Shown: positions 6,840-15,070 of the stretch, one piece after another
Layout of the letters: the number at the start of each line of letters is the position of its first letter
Position numbering within the stretch: the first letter of the stretch is position 1
NCBI GenBank assembly: GCA_964390805.1
Contig: CAYMKL010000038.1
Coordinates: forward strand, 1 to 51,333
Source: CAYMKL01 sp964390805
GTDB taxonomy: Bacteria; Chloroflexota; Anaerolineae; VGOG01
Direction of reading: 5' to 3'
Length of the DNA stretch: 51,333 nucleotides
Program-made: the position numbers and the translations under genes
Notes under the pieces: model-generated
The model's input: only the letters and a program-made list of their open reading frames with translations
What the model was told of the DNA's origin: nothing
Databases searched by the model: none

Positions 6840-7685
6840 ATGCGAAGTAGAGTTGTTCTGACGATTACACTGTTGCTGGTTTTGGGACTGGCCGGCTGTG
6901 GCGGTGGAGCCCCTGATGTGGATTGGACCCTCGGCGTTAGCGGCGCGGTGAGCAGGCCGCTGTCCCTGAGCTACGCCGAGCTGGCCGGCATGCCCCAGAC
7001 CGACCTGAAGGATATCTTTATGGACAAGTCGCTGGGTGAGGACACGACTGGCGACTGGAGCGGCGCGGCGCTGGCCGAGATCCTGACCAAGGCCGGGGCC
7101 GGCGAGTACGTGAGCGTCACGGTCGTTGCCGCCGATGGCTATGCCATTGAGATCAGCAAAGACGAGCTTCAGGACGCCATCGTCGCCCTGAAGGAGAATG
7201 GAAAATGGATCGCCCAAGCTGACCCCGACCACGGCCCCATCCGCCTGGTCTGCCCCCACACACCAGCCAACCGCTGGGTCTTCCAACTGGTGGAGCTCCA
7301 GGTGAACGCCCAGGCCGCTGGCGTGCCCGAAGACGCCGCGTTCAAGATCACGGGCAACGTGGAGACCGAGGTTGGCTGGACCGAGGACAAGATCCGCTCT
7401 ATGGATACCATCGAGGCCGAGTACACGAACAAGGAAGGTGAGACTGAGACTCACACCGGCGTGCTCATCGCTGACCTGCTGGGCAAGGCCAGCCCCAAGG
7501 CCGACGCCACGACGCTGGCGTTCGTCGCTGATGATGGCTACAGCGCCGAGGTGCCGCTGGCCGACATCGAAGGTTGCGCCGATTGCATCGTGTCCTTCCG
7601 CAACCAGGGTGGCTTTCGCATCGTCGCGCCCGGCTTTCCCAGCAACGCTCAGGTCAAGGGCGTCGTTGAGATCCAGGTGAAGTAG
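6840..7685 (+). CDS. Lipoprotein with two SUOX-like (molybdopterin-oxidoreductase-fold) halves
   Basis: The 281-residue secreted lipoprotein has lipobox LAGC near residue 20. The mature part is two related halves. The first contains a YAELAGMPQ strand-turn, DGYAIEIS, and the family-typical IRLVCPH followed by RWVFQLVELQV. The second contains DDGYSAEVP, FRIVAPGFP and VKGVVEIQV. This matches the oxidoreductase molybdopterin-binding (SUOX) fold, but the usual Mo-ligating Cys arrangement is not evident. ATG 6840 follows AAGGAGAG, and the upstream extension lies inside a repeat. It is the last gene of the importer group and a good candidate for a cofactor-binding lipoprotein. Confidence 0.78.
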   Translation: MRSRVVLTITLLLVLGLAGCGGGAPDVDWTLGVSGAVSRPLSLSYAELAGMPQTDLKDIFMDKSLGEDTTGDWSGAALAEILTKAGAGEYVSVTVVAADGYAIEISKDELQDAIVALKENGKWIAQADPDHGPIRLVCPHTPANRWVFQLVELQVNAQAAGVPEDAAFKITGNVETEVGWTEDKIRSMDTIEAEYTNKEGETETHTGVLIADLLGKASPKADATTLAFVADDGYSAEVPLADIEGCADCIVSFRNQGGFRIVAPGFPSNAQVKGVVEIQVK

Positions 7686-7699
7686 GAAACAGCCATAGG

Positions 7700-7822
7700 G
7701 GAGCGACCATCGAGGAGATCAAGCGCCTGATCGTCGAGGCCGTGCGCGCCAAGCCGGAGCGGCATCACCTGCCTGAGCAGGTAATACCTCAGGGGAGGGT
7801 GATGTCGGAGATTGGGGGATGA
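7700..7822 (+). pseudogene. Coding-like fragment without a start codon
   Basis: One frame reads 40 codons of plausible protein (beginning GATIEEIKRLIVEA, with the later string PERHHLPEQVIPQG) and ends at TGA 7820-7822. It has no good start or ribosome site and matches no family I recognise. It may be the tail of a lost gene, or chance. Confidence 0.25.
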
Positions 7823-7824
7823 GC

Positions 7825-7862
7825 AAAGGCCCTTTTTCCTTTGAAGGAGAAGGGCCTTTTTT
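7825..7862 (+). terminator. Rho-independent terminator
   Basis: AAAGGCCCTT (7825-7834) pairs perfectly with AAGGGCCTTT (7850-7859), followed by a T run to 7862. It ends the importer region ahead of the next promoter. Confidence 0.85.
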
Positions 7863-7889
7863 GACAACCCAACTCAGGTATGATATAGT
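7861..7889 (+). promoter_or_regulatory. Sigma-70-like promoter for the epimerase gene
   Basis: TTGACA (7861-7866), a 17-nt spacer and TATAGT (7884-7889). It lies directly after the terminator and 30 nt before the start at 7919. Confidence 0.7.
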
Positions 7890-7918
7890 TATCAACACTT
7901 TTGCCGGAGGGAGTGGCT

Positions 7919-8734
7919 ATGAAGTACGGAGTCTGCAACTGGATCTTTGGCGATGAGCCGCTGGCCGAAACGGCGGCCCGTTTGGCTGGCTGCGGCTACG
8001 ACGGGGTGGAGCTGAAGGGCGACTTAAAACTCTATGACCCCGCCGAGGTCAAAGCCATCCTGGACGACCACGGGCTGGCGGTGCTCTCCCTCACCCCGGA
8101 CGACGTGGACCTGCCGCATCCCGACGCCGAGGTGCGGGCCAAGGCGGTGGATTACTACCTGCGCCTGCTGGACTTCGCCGCTGCGGTAGAGTCGCCGATG
8201 GTGGGATGCCACGGCGCTGTGGGGCGTATTCGACCGGTGACCGCGTACGAACAGGAGTACGTGAACTACGTGGTGGGCGTCCAGCGCATCGCCGAGCGGG
8301 CTCAGGAGTTGGGTCTGCAATTGGCCATCGAGGTTCTTAACCGCTACGAGTCCCACTTGCTGAATACTGCCGAAGAGGCCGTGCGCTTCGTGGAGGAGGT
8401 GGGGGCGCCCAACGTAGGGATTCTCCTGGATGCCTATCACATGAACATCGAGGAGGCGGACCTGGCCAGCGCCATCCGCGCGGCCGGAGAGCACCTGTTC
8501 CTGTTCCATGCTGCCGGCTCCAACCGCCAGGCAGTCGGTCGTGGGCACACCGATTTCGCAGGCGTTGTGCGCGCTCTCAGGGGCATCGGATATAGCGGTT
8601 CCATCATCATCGAGTGCACGGCCTCCGGTCCTGATCCCTTCACTCCGGTCAAGGGGCCAGGGTGGCGCGAGGAGGTGGCGGGCTACGTAACCGAGTCCAT
8701 CAAGCTGCTGCGTGAGTTAGAGGCGCTGGCGTAG
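7919..8734 (+). CDS. Ketose 3-epimerase-like sugar isomerase (AP-endonuclease-2 TIM barrel)
   Basis: The 271-residue TIM barrel belongs to the sugar phosphate isomerase/epimerase superfamily. Its metal-site segments are EVLNRYESH, DAYHMNIEE, the His in FHAAGSN, and IIECTASG. The HMNIEE string and the GRGHTDF loop are characteristic of D-tagatose/D-psicose 3-epimerases, which interconvert C-3 epimers of free ketoses using Mn or Co. ATG 7919 is chosen because GGAGGGAG lies 5 nt upstream; TTG 7901 would start before this site. The exact sugar cannot be read from the sequence. Confidence 0.85.
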   Translation: MKYGVCNWIFGDEPLAETAARLAGCGYDGVELKGDLKLYDPAEVKAILDDHGLAVLSLTPDDVDLPHPDAEVRAKAVDYYLRLLDFAAAVESPMVGCHGAVGRIRPVTAYEQEYVNYVVGVQRIAERAQELGLQLAIEVLNRYESHLLNTAEEAVRFVEEVGAPNVGILLDAYHMNIEEADLASAIRAAGEHLFLFHAAGSNRQAVGRGHTDFAGVVRALRGIGYSGSIIIECTASGPDPFTPVKGPGWREEVAGYVTESIKLLRELEALA

Positions 8735-8824
8735 GAGCGGTTGAAACCGCCTCTGGGGGGCGTGGATGCGCCGGTTGTCCACCGTTCGGCTGAGCTCACG
8801 ACGAAGCCTGCGTGGACGATTTCC

Positions 8825-8881
8825 GCGACCACGTAGGTGGTCGCCCGGCACGGAGTGCCCTCAAGGTGCGATTTCAATCGC
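8825..8881 (+). repeat. Cluster of three short hairpins (REP-like)
   Basis: GCGACCAC (8825-8832) pairs with GTGGTCGC (8837-8844) around GTAG. GGCAC (8847-8851) pairs with GTGCC (8855-8859). GCGATT and AATCGC form a third palindrome at 8868-8881. The cluster fills the gap between the two isomerase genes and has no T-tract, so it is more like a REP repeat than a terminator. Confidence 0.6.
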
Positions 8882-8903
8882 CATGATACCGAGGAGGGGA
8901 AAC

Positions 8904-9740
8904 ATGTTACTAGGCTTCAACGGCGCGACCACCATGAAGGCCACGCTGCCAGAGGACATCGCTGCTGCTGGAAAAGCGGGTTTCAAAGCCCTCGAAATCT
9001 GGGCCGCGAAGATGGACACCTACCTGGCCAATCGTAGCCTCGACGACCTCAACGCAGTCTTCACCGAACACCGCATCCAGCCTGCCAGCATCAACTCCAT
9101 CGAGTTCATCACCTTCCGCTCAGCGGACGACTACGCGCTGATCAAAGCCCGTTGCCACGAGCTATGCGCCAGAGCCGATGCCCTGGGTTGCGACACCATC
9201 GTCGTCGTGCCCAGCCCCACTCCGGAAGGAGGCGCTTCCTGTGAGGAGATAAAGGCCGAGTCGGTGCGAGTGCTGCATGAGCTGGCCGACATCGCCGCTC
9301 CCTACGGCGTGCTGTTGGCCTACGAGTTCCTGGGCTTTGGCTGGTGCTCAGTGCGCACCTTGGGACAGTGTTGGGAGATCGTGCAGGCAGTCAACAGGCC
9401 CAACGTCGGCTTGGTCATAGATACCTGCCATTTCTATGCTGGCGGTTCCGAGCTTTCGTCCATCGAAGCCGTGGATCCGGAGAAGCTGCTCATATTCCAT
9501 ATAAACGATGTCGAGGCCCGGCCCAAGGAGACGATCGAGGACGCCCACCGCCTGCTGCCCGGCGAGGGGGTGATCCCTCTGGACGATATCCTCTCTCGTC
9601 TCAAGGGAATCGGCTTCGACGGCCTCTGCTCCATTGAGCTATTTCGACCAGAGTATTGGGAGCGCGATCCGGCGGAGTTGGCCACAGCAGCACGGGCGGC
9701 TACGATGGTGGTGTTGGGACCCTATTTCAGGGTAGAGTGA
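8904..9740 (+). CDS. IolI-like sugar isomerase/epimerase
   Basis: This is a 278-residue AP-endonuclease-2 TIM barrel. Metal-site segments are AYEFLGFGW, VIDTCHFYAGG, FHINDVEARP and SIELFRPEYWERDP. The last is the typical C-terminal signature of IolI (2-keto-myo-inositol isomerase) and close relatives. It follows the ketose epimerase in the same direction, suggesting a shared sugar or inositol pathway. ATG 8904 follows GAGGAGGGG; an open frame extends upstream to 8766 but runs through the hairpin repeats. Confidence 0.82.
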   Translation: MLLGFNGATTMKATLPEDIAAAGKAGFKALEIWAAKMDTYLANRSLDDLNAVFTEHRIQPASINSIEFITFRSADDYALIKARCHELCARADALGCDTIVVVPSPTPEGGASCEEIKAESVRVLHELADIAAPYGVLLAYEFLGFGWCSVRTLGQCWEIVQAVNRPNVGLVIDTCHFYAGGSELSSIEAVDPEKLLIFHINDVEARPKETIEDAHRLLPGEGVIPLDDILSRLKGIGFDGLCSIELFRPEYWERDPAELATAARAATMVVLGPYFRVE

Positions 9741-9752
9741 GCCAGGCCGGTT

Positions 9753-9781
9753 TTGACAAACTACGGGCAAGGTGATAAAAT
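9753..9781 (+). promoter_or_regulatory. Sigma-70-like promoter for the LysM binding-protein operon
   Basis: TTGACA (9753-9758), a 17-nt spacer and TAAAAT (9776-9781). It would give a leader of about 155 nt before the start at 9943; no clear structure was recognised in that leader. Confidence 0.65.
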
Positions 9782-9942
9782 TGTGTCAGGCCCTTTGGTT
9801 GATGGTTGGGTCGGCTTGGCTCTTTTCGTCGTTTTAGCTGAGTGTGGTTGAAGGGAGGTGGTGACAAAGAGCATTGGCGGGTGCTAGTCTTTTGAGCGTT
9901 ATGGTTCAACTCCCAACAAATTCAATGAAGAAGGAGAAAAGA

Positions 9943-11352
9943 ATGTCAAGCAAGAGAGCACGTTTTGTAAGTCTGGTTTTGGTGTGCGTGATGTTGGCGG
10001 TCGCGGGTGTGGTCAGTGCGGCTCCGCCGGCCCAGGAAGAGGTGACCTACACCGTGAAGCTGGGTGACAACCTCTGGACCCTGGCGGAAAAGTACCTGGG
10101 CAGCGGCGCGGCCTATCCAGCCATTGCTGGGAGCACCAACAAGAAGGCCACGGAGGATGAGAGCTTCGCTTATCTCTCGAACCCCGATCTGATCCACCCT
10201 GGTTGGAAGCTGCTGATACCCAGTGCCGAGGCGGCTGCGGAGTACCTGGACACCTACGCGCCGAAGCCGGTGGCCGGCGCTCCCACCGAGATCACCCTGG
10301 TGGACACCAACTCAGGGGCCAACTTCCAGAAGTACTGGCAGGAGACGGTCATCCCGCAGATCCAGAGCGATCTGGGCATCAAGATCAACTACCTGGTCAG
10401 CAAGTCGTCGGAGCAGCTTGAGCGCATGAAGGCCTGGGAGGCGGGCCAGGGCGATGTCCATCTGCTCTTTGTGAAGCCAGAGACCGTCCCCGACGCGCTG
10501 GAGCAGGGTGTCGGTCTGGAGACCCTGTATCCTGACCGGCTGGACATCATCCCCAACCTGGGCAAATGCCCTCGCAACTATCTGATGGAAGTGCTGGGCA
10601 CTCCGGTTGACGGCAAGGGTGCGCTATACTGGAGGAGCCAGTATGCCCTGATCTACAACTCCGATTACATCGCCGATCCGCCCACTTCGTGGAAGGAGTT
10701 CTATGACAGGCGCGAGGAATGGAAGGGGCACATCGGCATCGTGCGCCCCGACGCCAAGTCCGGCTCGTCCTACCGCATCCCCTACAGCTTCCTCAACGGT
10801 TTCGTTGCCATGGCCGATGAGAACGACAAGGGCATCCCGCTGGAGGAACTGCAGCAGACGGCAGAGTGGCAGGATGCCTGGGCCAAGCTGCAGGAGTTCT
10901 ACACCTACGCTAAGCTGCCTCTGCCGGCCGAGCCCCCCAACATGTTTGAGGACTTCAACGCCGGCGACACCTGGATCAGCTTCTACGCCATGGACTACTC
11001 GCTGTGGTCGCGCAGCCAGGGGACCATGCCCCCTACCATCAAGTCCGGCTTCCTGGCCGAGGGCATGGCTGCCGGCTCCGATGGCTACCTCATCGTTCCG
11101 GTGGGCATCCCTGAGGAGTACAAGCCGGTGGTCTATCGGCTGATCAACTATCTGCTGAGCGATCAACAGCAGGTGCAACTTGTCAGCACCATGTGGCAGT
11201 ACACTGGCACCGACATCTGGGACAAGATTCCGGACGAGGTGTGGGCCACCATCCCCGCCTGGGAGGACATGGAGCCAGCCCGCCTTCGCATCCTCAACAG
11301 CGATGTGAAGAGCTTCATCAAAGAGCAGGGCGCGGATCTGCTGGTGCCCTAG
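9943..11352 (+). CDS. LysM-anchored ABC transporter solute-binding protein (family 1)
   Basis: The 469-residue protein has a cleavable signal (about 1-27, ending VVSAAPPAQ, no lipobox Cys). A LysM domain follows (about 34-92, with YTVKLGDNLWTLAEKYLG and HPGWKLLIP). Residues about 105-469 are an extracellular solute-binding domain of the iron/polyamine-like family 1 type (VDTNSGANF, YALIYNSDYI, WKEFYDRREEW). LysM binds peptidoglycan, so it probably replaces the usual lipid anchor. The LysM region is nearly identical to that of the unrelated binding protein at 31541. Start ATG 9943 follows AAGGAG. The permeases downstream make it the capture protein of this importer; the substrate is unknown. 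Confidence 0.85.
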   Translation: MSSKRARFVSLVLVCVMLAVAGVVSAAPPAQEEVTYTVKLGDNLWTLAEKYLGSGAAYPAIAGSTNKKATEDESFAYLSNPDLIHPGWKLLIPSAEAAAEYLDTYAPKPVAGAPTEITLVDTNSGANFQKYWQETVIPQIQSDLGIKINYLVSKSSEQLERMKAWEAGQGDVHLLFVKPETVPDALEQGVGLETLYPDRLDIIPNLGKCPRNYLMEVLGTPVDGKGALYWRSQYALIYNSDYIADPPTSWKEFYDRREEWKGHIGIVRPDAKSGSSYRIPYSFLNGFVAMADENDKGIPLEELQQTAEWQDAWAKLQEFYTYAKLPLPAEPPNMFEDFNAGDTWISFYAMDYSLWSRSQGTMPPTIKSGFLAEGMAAGSDGYLIVPVGIPEEYKPVVYRLINYLLSDQQQVQLVSTMWQYTGTDIWDKIPDEVWATIPAWEDMEPARLRILNSDVKSFIKEQGADLLVP

Positions 11353-11380
11353 TAAGCCAAGCCTGATGAGAGTCTCTTCT

Positions 11381-11420
11381 GAGGAGGTAGGCGGGATGGT
11401 CATAACCTGCCTGCCTCCTC
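11381..11420 (+). other. Intercistronic hairpin after the binding-protein gene
   Basis: GAGGAGG (11381-11387) pairs with CCTCCTC (11414-11420), and the stem continues with GGCGGG/CCTGCC after a small internal loop. There is no T-tract. Such hairpins often stabilise binding-protein mRNA relative to downstream permease mRNA. Confidence 0.6.
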
Positions 11421-11451
11421 AATCTGAGAGGCTGAGGAAGGGAAGATTAGA

Positions 11452-12300
11452 ATGGGTGATTTTCTCCGCCGGCAACGGCAAGGTGTATTGACCTTGCTCA
11501 TGTTGAGCCCAGGTTTGGCTGGCTTCCTGGGCTTGTTTTTCTATCCGATGCTGGTCACAGTGATGCGCAGCCTGCGACCCGAAGGCCAGGACGTGGGCTG
11601 GACCCTGGCCAGCTACGTCGAGTTCCTTAGCAAACCGGGTACCAGGGAGATCATCATCCTGACCTTCGTGTTGGCAATTTCGTCCACGTTGCTGTCTATG
11701 CTGTTCAGCGTCCCCCTGGCCCTGGTCCTGCGGGAGAAGCTGCGGGGCCACCGCTTCTTTCGATTCACCATCCTCATTCCCATCACCCTCCCCGGCCTGG
11801 TGGGCGCCCTGGGACTGCTGGTCTTCTACGGCAGCCGGGGCTGGATCAATCTTTTTGTTACCCAGATCCTCCACCTGGAAAAGCTCAATATCAACTACAC
11901 CATTCCCGGTCTCATCATCTTTTACCTCTGGCATTATTTCCCCTATACGGCTCTGACTACCCTATCCACCCTGGAGGGCTTGGACCGCAGTGTGGAGGAG
12001 GCGGCATCGGTGGCTGGCGCGACCCCCTGGCAGGTGTTGCGCCACGTGGTGCTGCCGCTGATCATGCCCGGCGTGTTGGCCGGCTCAGTGCTCACCTTCA
12101 TGGCCGCCTTCGGATCATTCAGCATCCCCCTGATAGCTGGTGGGAACTATCGTCCCCTCTCAGTGGCCATTTATACCCAGATCGAGTCCTTCAGCCCGGC
12201 TCGCTGGTCCATGGGGTCGGCCATGTCGGTGGTCATGGCTATCCTGCAGGTAATCTTCCTGTCCGTCTACATGCGAGTCCTACGGAGGCCCGTGGCATGA
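11452..12300 (+). CDS. ABC transporter permease (PotB/ModB-type)
   Basis: The 282-residue permease has about six membrane helices. The EAA coupling loop reads EEAASVAGATPWQVLRHVVLPLIMPG, with the conserved G near residue 185, and contacts the ATPase. It belongs to the binding-protein-dependent inner-membrane family and forms a heterodimer with the next gene, which it overlaps by 4 nt (ATGA). Confidence 0.9.
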   Translation: MGDFLRRQRQGVLTLLMLSPGLAGFLGLFFYPMLVTVMRSLRPEGQDVGWTLASYVEFLSKPGTREIIILTFVLAISSTLLSMLFSVPLALVLREKLRGHRFFRFTILIPITLPGLVGALGLLVFYGSRGWINLFVTQILHLEKLNINYTIPGLIIFYLWHYFPYTALTTLSTLEGLDRSVEEAASVAGATPWQVLRHVVLPLIMPGVLAGSVLTFMAAFGSFSIPLIAGGNYRPLSVAIYTQIESFSPARWSMGSAMSVVMAILQVIFLSVYMRVLRRPVA

Positions 12301-13133
12301 AGCTGATACGTCAATACCTTCAGTCGCTATTGAACGCCAAGAAGCTGTTGGTCTTCACTTTCCTGGCCAGTTTTGCCCTTTTCATCTATTCGCCTTTCAT
12401 GATGGTCCTTCTCAAGTCGGTGGGCAAGGGCTGGTTCGGCAAGCTGTGGGTGCCGCCGACGCTGACGCTGGACTGGTATGACTGGGCTTGGACCGTGGGC
12501 CAGGTGCCCGAGATTACCAAGAACACCCTGATCATCGCCGCCATAGCGGTGGCTCTGAGTACCCTGATCGGCATCCCCACGGGCTGGGCACTGGGGAGGC
12601 GGAGAATCCCGGGCAAGGAGATGCTGATGTCCGTCATTCTGCTGCCGCGCATGATCCCACCTATTGCCTACGCTTTGGGGGTAGCTCGCATCTTCTACCG
12701 TCTTGATCTGATAGACACACACTATGGGGTGGCCCTGGCACACCTGGCCATTTGCGCCCCTTATGCCATCCTGGTGCTATCTTCCACTTTTGAGAGCCTG
12801 GACGAGCGGGTGCTGGAGGCATCCAGTGTGTGTGGGGCCACTCCGGTGCGGACCTTCTTCCACGTCATTCTGCCCATGGTCCTGCCGGGCATTTTGTCGG
12901 CCATGATCTTCACCTTTGTCACCTCTTACAACGAGTTGACCTTGACCCTGATGACCTCCGGCGTGCACACTCAGACGCTCCCGGTGCGCACCTTCCTGGC
13001 AGTGGGCGAGGGGTACTGGGAGGTGACCAGCGCCATGTCCGTCATCCTGGTCATCCCATCCCTGGTCGTACTGTTCTTGATCCAACGGGAAGTAGCGCCG
13101 GAGAAGCTGGTGGGTGGGTTTAAGGGGGTGTGA
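12297..13133 (+). CDS. ABC transporter permease (PotC-type)
   Basis: This 278-residue membrane permease has an EAA loop (LEASSVCGATPVRTFFHVILP, shown here in part as EASSVCGATP) near residues 178-188. It is the second half of the translocation pore with the preceding gene. Its stop TGA (13131-13133) overlaps the ATG (13133) of the antitoxin-like gene, so the toxin-antitoxin pair is translationally coupled to a transporter gene. Confidence 0.9.
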   Translation: MKLIRQYLQSLLNAKKLLVFTFLASFALFIYSPFMMVLLKSVGKGWFGKLWVPPTLTLDWYDWAWTVGQVPEITKNTLIIAAIAVALSTLIGIPTGWALGRRRIPGKEMLMSVILLPRMIPPIAYALGVARIFYRLDLIDTHYGVALAHLAICAPYAILVLSSTFESLDERVLEASSVCGATPVRTFFHVILPMVLPGILSAMIFTFVTSYNELTLTLMTSGVHTQTLPVRTFLAVGEGYWEVTSAMSVILVIPSLVVLFLIQREVAPEKLVGGFKGV

Positions 13134-13441
13134 TGGTGGAGAGCAGGTTGGTTTTAGCACCAAACAGCATCCCCGTTAGCCTGCGGCCTTGCTTCCAGGA
13201 GTACACTCTGGAGAAGCTGGACCCAGAGCGCGACGCCTTCACTATCATCGAGCGCACTCTGGCTCGCGGATGCCAGCCTGAGATACGGTGGCTGTTTGCC
13301 CGCTACGGGCGGGAGCGGGTGCGCGAATGGGTGCGCCAGGCTGGTATGGGACGATTATCCCGCCGCCGCTTCCGTCTGTGGGTGAACTATCTTGACATCC
13401 CCGACTATCGTCAGCGGAGGCGTGGCGTATGGCCGTATTGA
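13133..13441 (+). CDS. Antitoxin-like protein (DUF6922-type), pair 1
   Basis: The 102-residue protein is rich in Arg and has a helical body (TIIERTLARG, WLFARYGRERVREWV, RLWVNYLDI). It resembles the small partner found immediately upstream of AbiEii-type nucleotidyltransferase toxins. A homologous protein lies at 14128. Its 3' end overlaps the toxin gene by 13 nt. ATG 13133 is used; GTG 13130 is one codon upstream. The role as antitoxin is inferred from the pairing. Confidence 0.65.
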   Translation: MVESRLVLAPNSIPVSLRPCFQEYTLEKLDPERDAFTIIERTLARGCQPEIRWLFARYGRERVREWVRQAGMGRLSRRRFRLWVNYLDIPDYRQRRRGVWPY

Positions 13442-14097
13442 CCAATCCTCATTGGGAGGTCGTACCGTCTGTGCTGCGAGAGCTGCTGGTCGAGATCGGG
13501 CAGGAGCCCTTCTCCCATCGCTTCTACCTGGCCGGCGGCACGGCGCTGGCTTTGCGCTTGGGCCATCGCGTCTCGGTGGACCTGGACTTCTTCTCCGAGA
13601 CCGATGAGTTGCTCAACGACAGCCGTGCTGAGATCGTGGCTGCGCTGCGCACACGACGTGCAGTGCGCGTGCTTGAGGACGTCGTCGGCAACCTGCTTCT
13701 GGAGATTGAGGGCTATCATGTGGGCTTTTTTGGCTACGGCTACGCTTTGCTGGAGTCCCCAGACGAGGTAGCGGGAGTGCGTGTGGCCAGCCTCGCCGAC
13801 GTGGGCCTGATGAAGCTGGATGCTATCGCTGATCGCGGGGCGCGCAAGGATTTCTACGACGCTTATTTCATCTCCCGGCATGTTCCCCTGGGCCGCCTCT
13901 TGGATCAGAGTTCCACTAAGTATCCCTACGCGCGCGGTTTTGGGATGATGGTGCTGGAAGGAATGGTGGACTTCGACCGCGCTGATCAAGATGCACCGGT
14001 GGAAACCATTCCTCCCGTAGACTGGGAGGCCATCAAGGAGTTCTTCGTGCAGGAATTGCGCCGCGTCGGGCGAATGTGGTTCGAGCCGCAGCGCTGA
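13429..14097 (+). CDS. AbiEii-like nucleotidyltransferase toxin, pair 1
   Basis: The 222-residue protein has the nucleotidyltransferase core GG-T (Gly 36-Gly 37) and DLD (Asp 51, Asp 53) in the string GGTALALRLGHRVSVDLDFF. A second conserved segment, LMKLDAIADRGARKDFYDAY, is typical of AbiEii/AbiGii toxins (MNT-like superfamily). Such proteins transfer nucleotides to RNA or protein and are neutralised by the upstream partner. It is duplicated at 14415. The position inside an ABC-transporter operon is unusual. Confidence 0.8.
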   Translation: MAVLTNPHWEVVPSVLRELLVEIGQEPFSHRFYLAGGTALALRLGHRVSVDLDFFSETDELLNDSRAEIVAALRTRRAVRVLEDVVGNLLLEIEGYHVGFFGYGYALLESPDEVAGVRVASLADVGLMKLDAIADRGARKDFYDAYFISRHVPLGRLLDQSSTKYPYARGFGMMVLEGMVDFDRADQDAPVETIPPVDWEAIKEFFVQELRRVGRMWFEPQR

Positions 14098-14127
14098 GCA
14101 AACAATAGGGGAGGGAAAACACCATTC

Positions 14128-14466
14128 ATGATGGGTATGGAGATCGCTGTGTCAGATATCGAGTTGCGAGGTTTGCCAGTTTTCCTAAAGCCGTATTTCT
14201 GGGAGGTGGACTTCGCTCTCCTGCAATTGCCTGAGCATGAGGTCTACATAGTTGAGCGCCTGCTGGAATACGGCGATGACCAGGCCATCCGTTGGCTTCG
14301 CAGCACGTTTGCCTCTGAATCCATCGCTCGCGTGGTGCGGCGGAGCCGTCGTCTTTCCCGCAACACGGCAAATCTATGGAGCTTGCTTCTGGGTATCCCC
14401 AGAGAGGAAATCACGTGTTTGTCCACACCCTCACTCCTGCCGCATGGCAGCTTCTCCAACGGCTAG
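14128..14466 (+). CDS. Antitoxin-like protein (DUF6922-type), pair 2
   Basis: The 112-residue homologue of the protein at 13133 shares IVERLLEYG, IRWL and a C-terminal helical LWSLLLGIP segment. It follows AGGGGAGGG in the 30-nt gap after toxin 1. The 3' part overlaps toxin 2 by about 52 nt. The antitoxin role is inferred. Confidence 0.6.
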   Translation: MMGMEIAVSDIELRGLPVFLKPYFWEVDFALLQLPEHEVYIVERLLEYGDDQAIRWLRSTFASESIARVVRRSRRLSRNTANLWSLLLGIPREEITCLSTPSLLPHGSFSNG

Positions 14467-15041
14467 GGCAAGAGCCCTGGCTTCGCGAGTTCTATCTGGC
14501 TGGAGGCAGCGCGGCGGCACTACATCTGGGCCATCGGGTATCCGTTGATCTGGATTTCTTCACGCCTCAAGAGTACGACCCTGACATCCTTAGTCGTCAA
14601 CTGCAGCACGTCGGTCATTTGAGACTTCAGCAACAGAGCCAGGGTACTCTGGTAGGACAACTGTCCGGGGTCCAGGTGAGTTACTTCACTTATCCCTATC
14701 TCTTGCTGGAGAAGACGGTCTCATTGGCAAAAGTTCGGGTTGCATCTCTCTTGGATATTGCCCTGATGAAGTTCATTGCCATCGGGCAGCGCGGGACCAG
14801 ACGGGACTTCGTTGACCTATACTTCGTCTGTCAGAGCGGCTGGCAACTGGCGGATCTGCTCCAGCGGGTGCCTCAGAAATATCGGACGGTCTCGTATCCG
14901 TCCTATCATCTGTTGCGAGCCTTGGTCTACTTCGAGGACGCCGAAGATGATGTATCACCGCAGATGCTGGTCGAGTGGGACTGGGCGGCGGTGAAAGAGT
15001 TTTTCGAGGGAGAGGTTCAAGCGTTAATGCATACGCTGTAA
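14415..15041 (+). CDS. AbiEii-like nucleotidyltransferase toxin, pair 2
   Basis: The 208-residue paralogue of the protein at 13429 retains GGSAAALHLGHRVSVDLDFF with the GG and DxD metal site, and LMKFIAIGQRGTRRDFVDLY. GTG 14415 is preferred because AGAGAGGAAA lies 4 nt upstream and the N-terminus then aligns with toxin 1; ATG 14376 would add 13 residues. Divergence from toxin 1 is large enough to suggest an old duplication. Confidence 0.75.
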   Translation: MFVHTLTPAAWQLLQRLGQEPWLREFYLAGGSAAALHLGHRVSVDLDFFTPQEYDPDILSRQLQHVGHLRLQQQSQGTLVGQLSGVQVSYFTYPYLLLEKTVSLAKVRVASLLDIALMKFIAIGQRGTRRDFVDLYFVCQSGWQLADLLQRVPQKYRTVSYPSYHLLRALVYFEDAEDDVSPQMLVEWDWAAVKEFFEGEVQALMHTL

Positions 15042-15070
15042 AGATCACCATAAGACAGGGGTTCAAGGAC

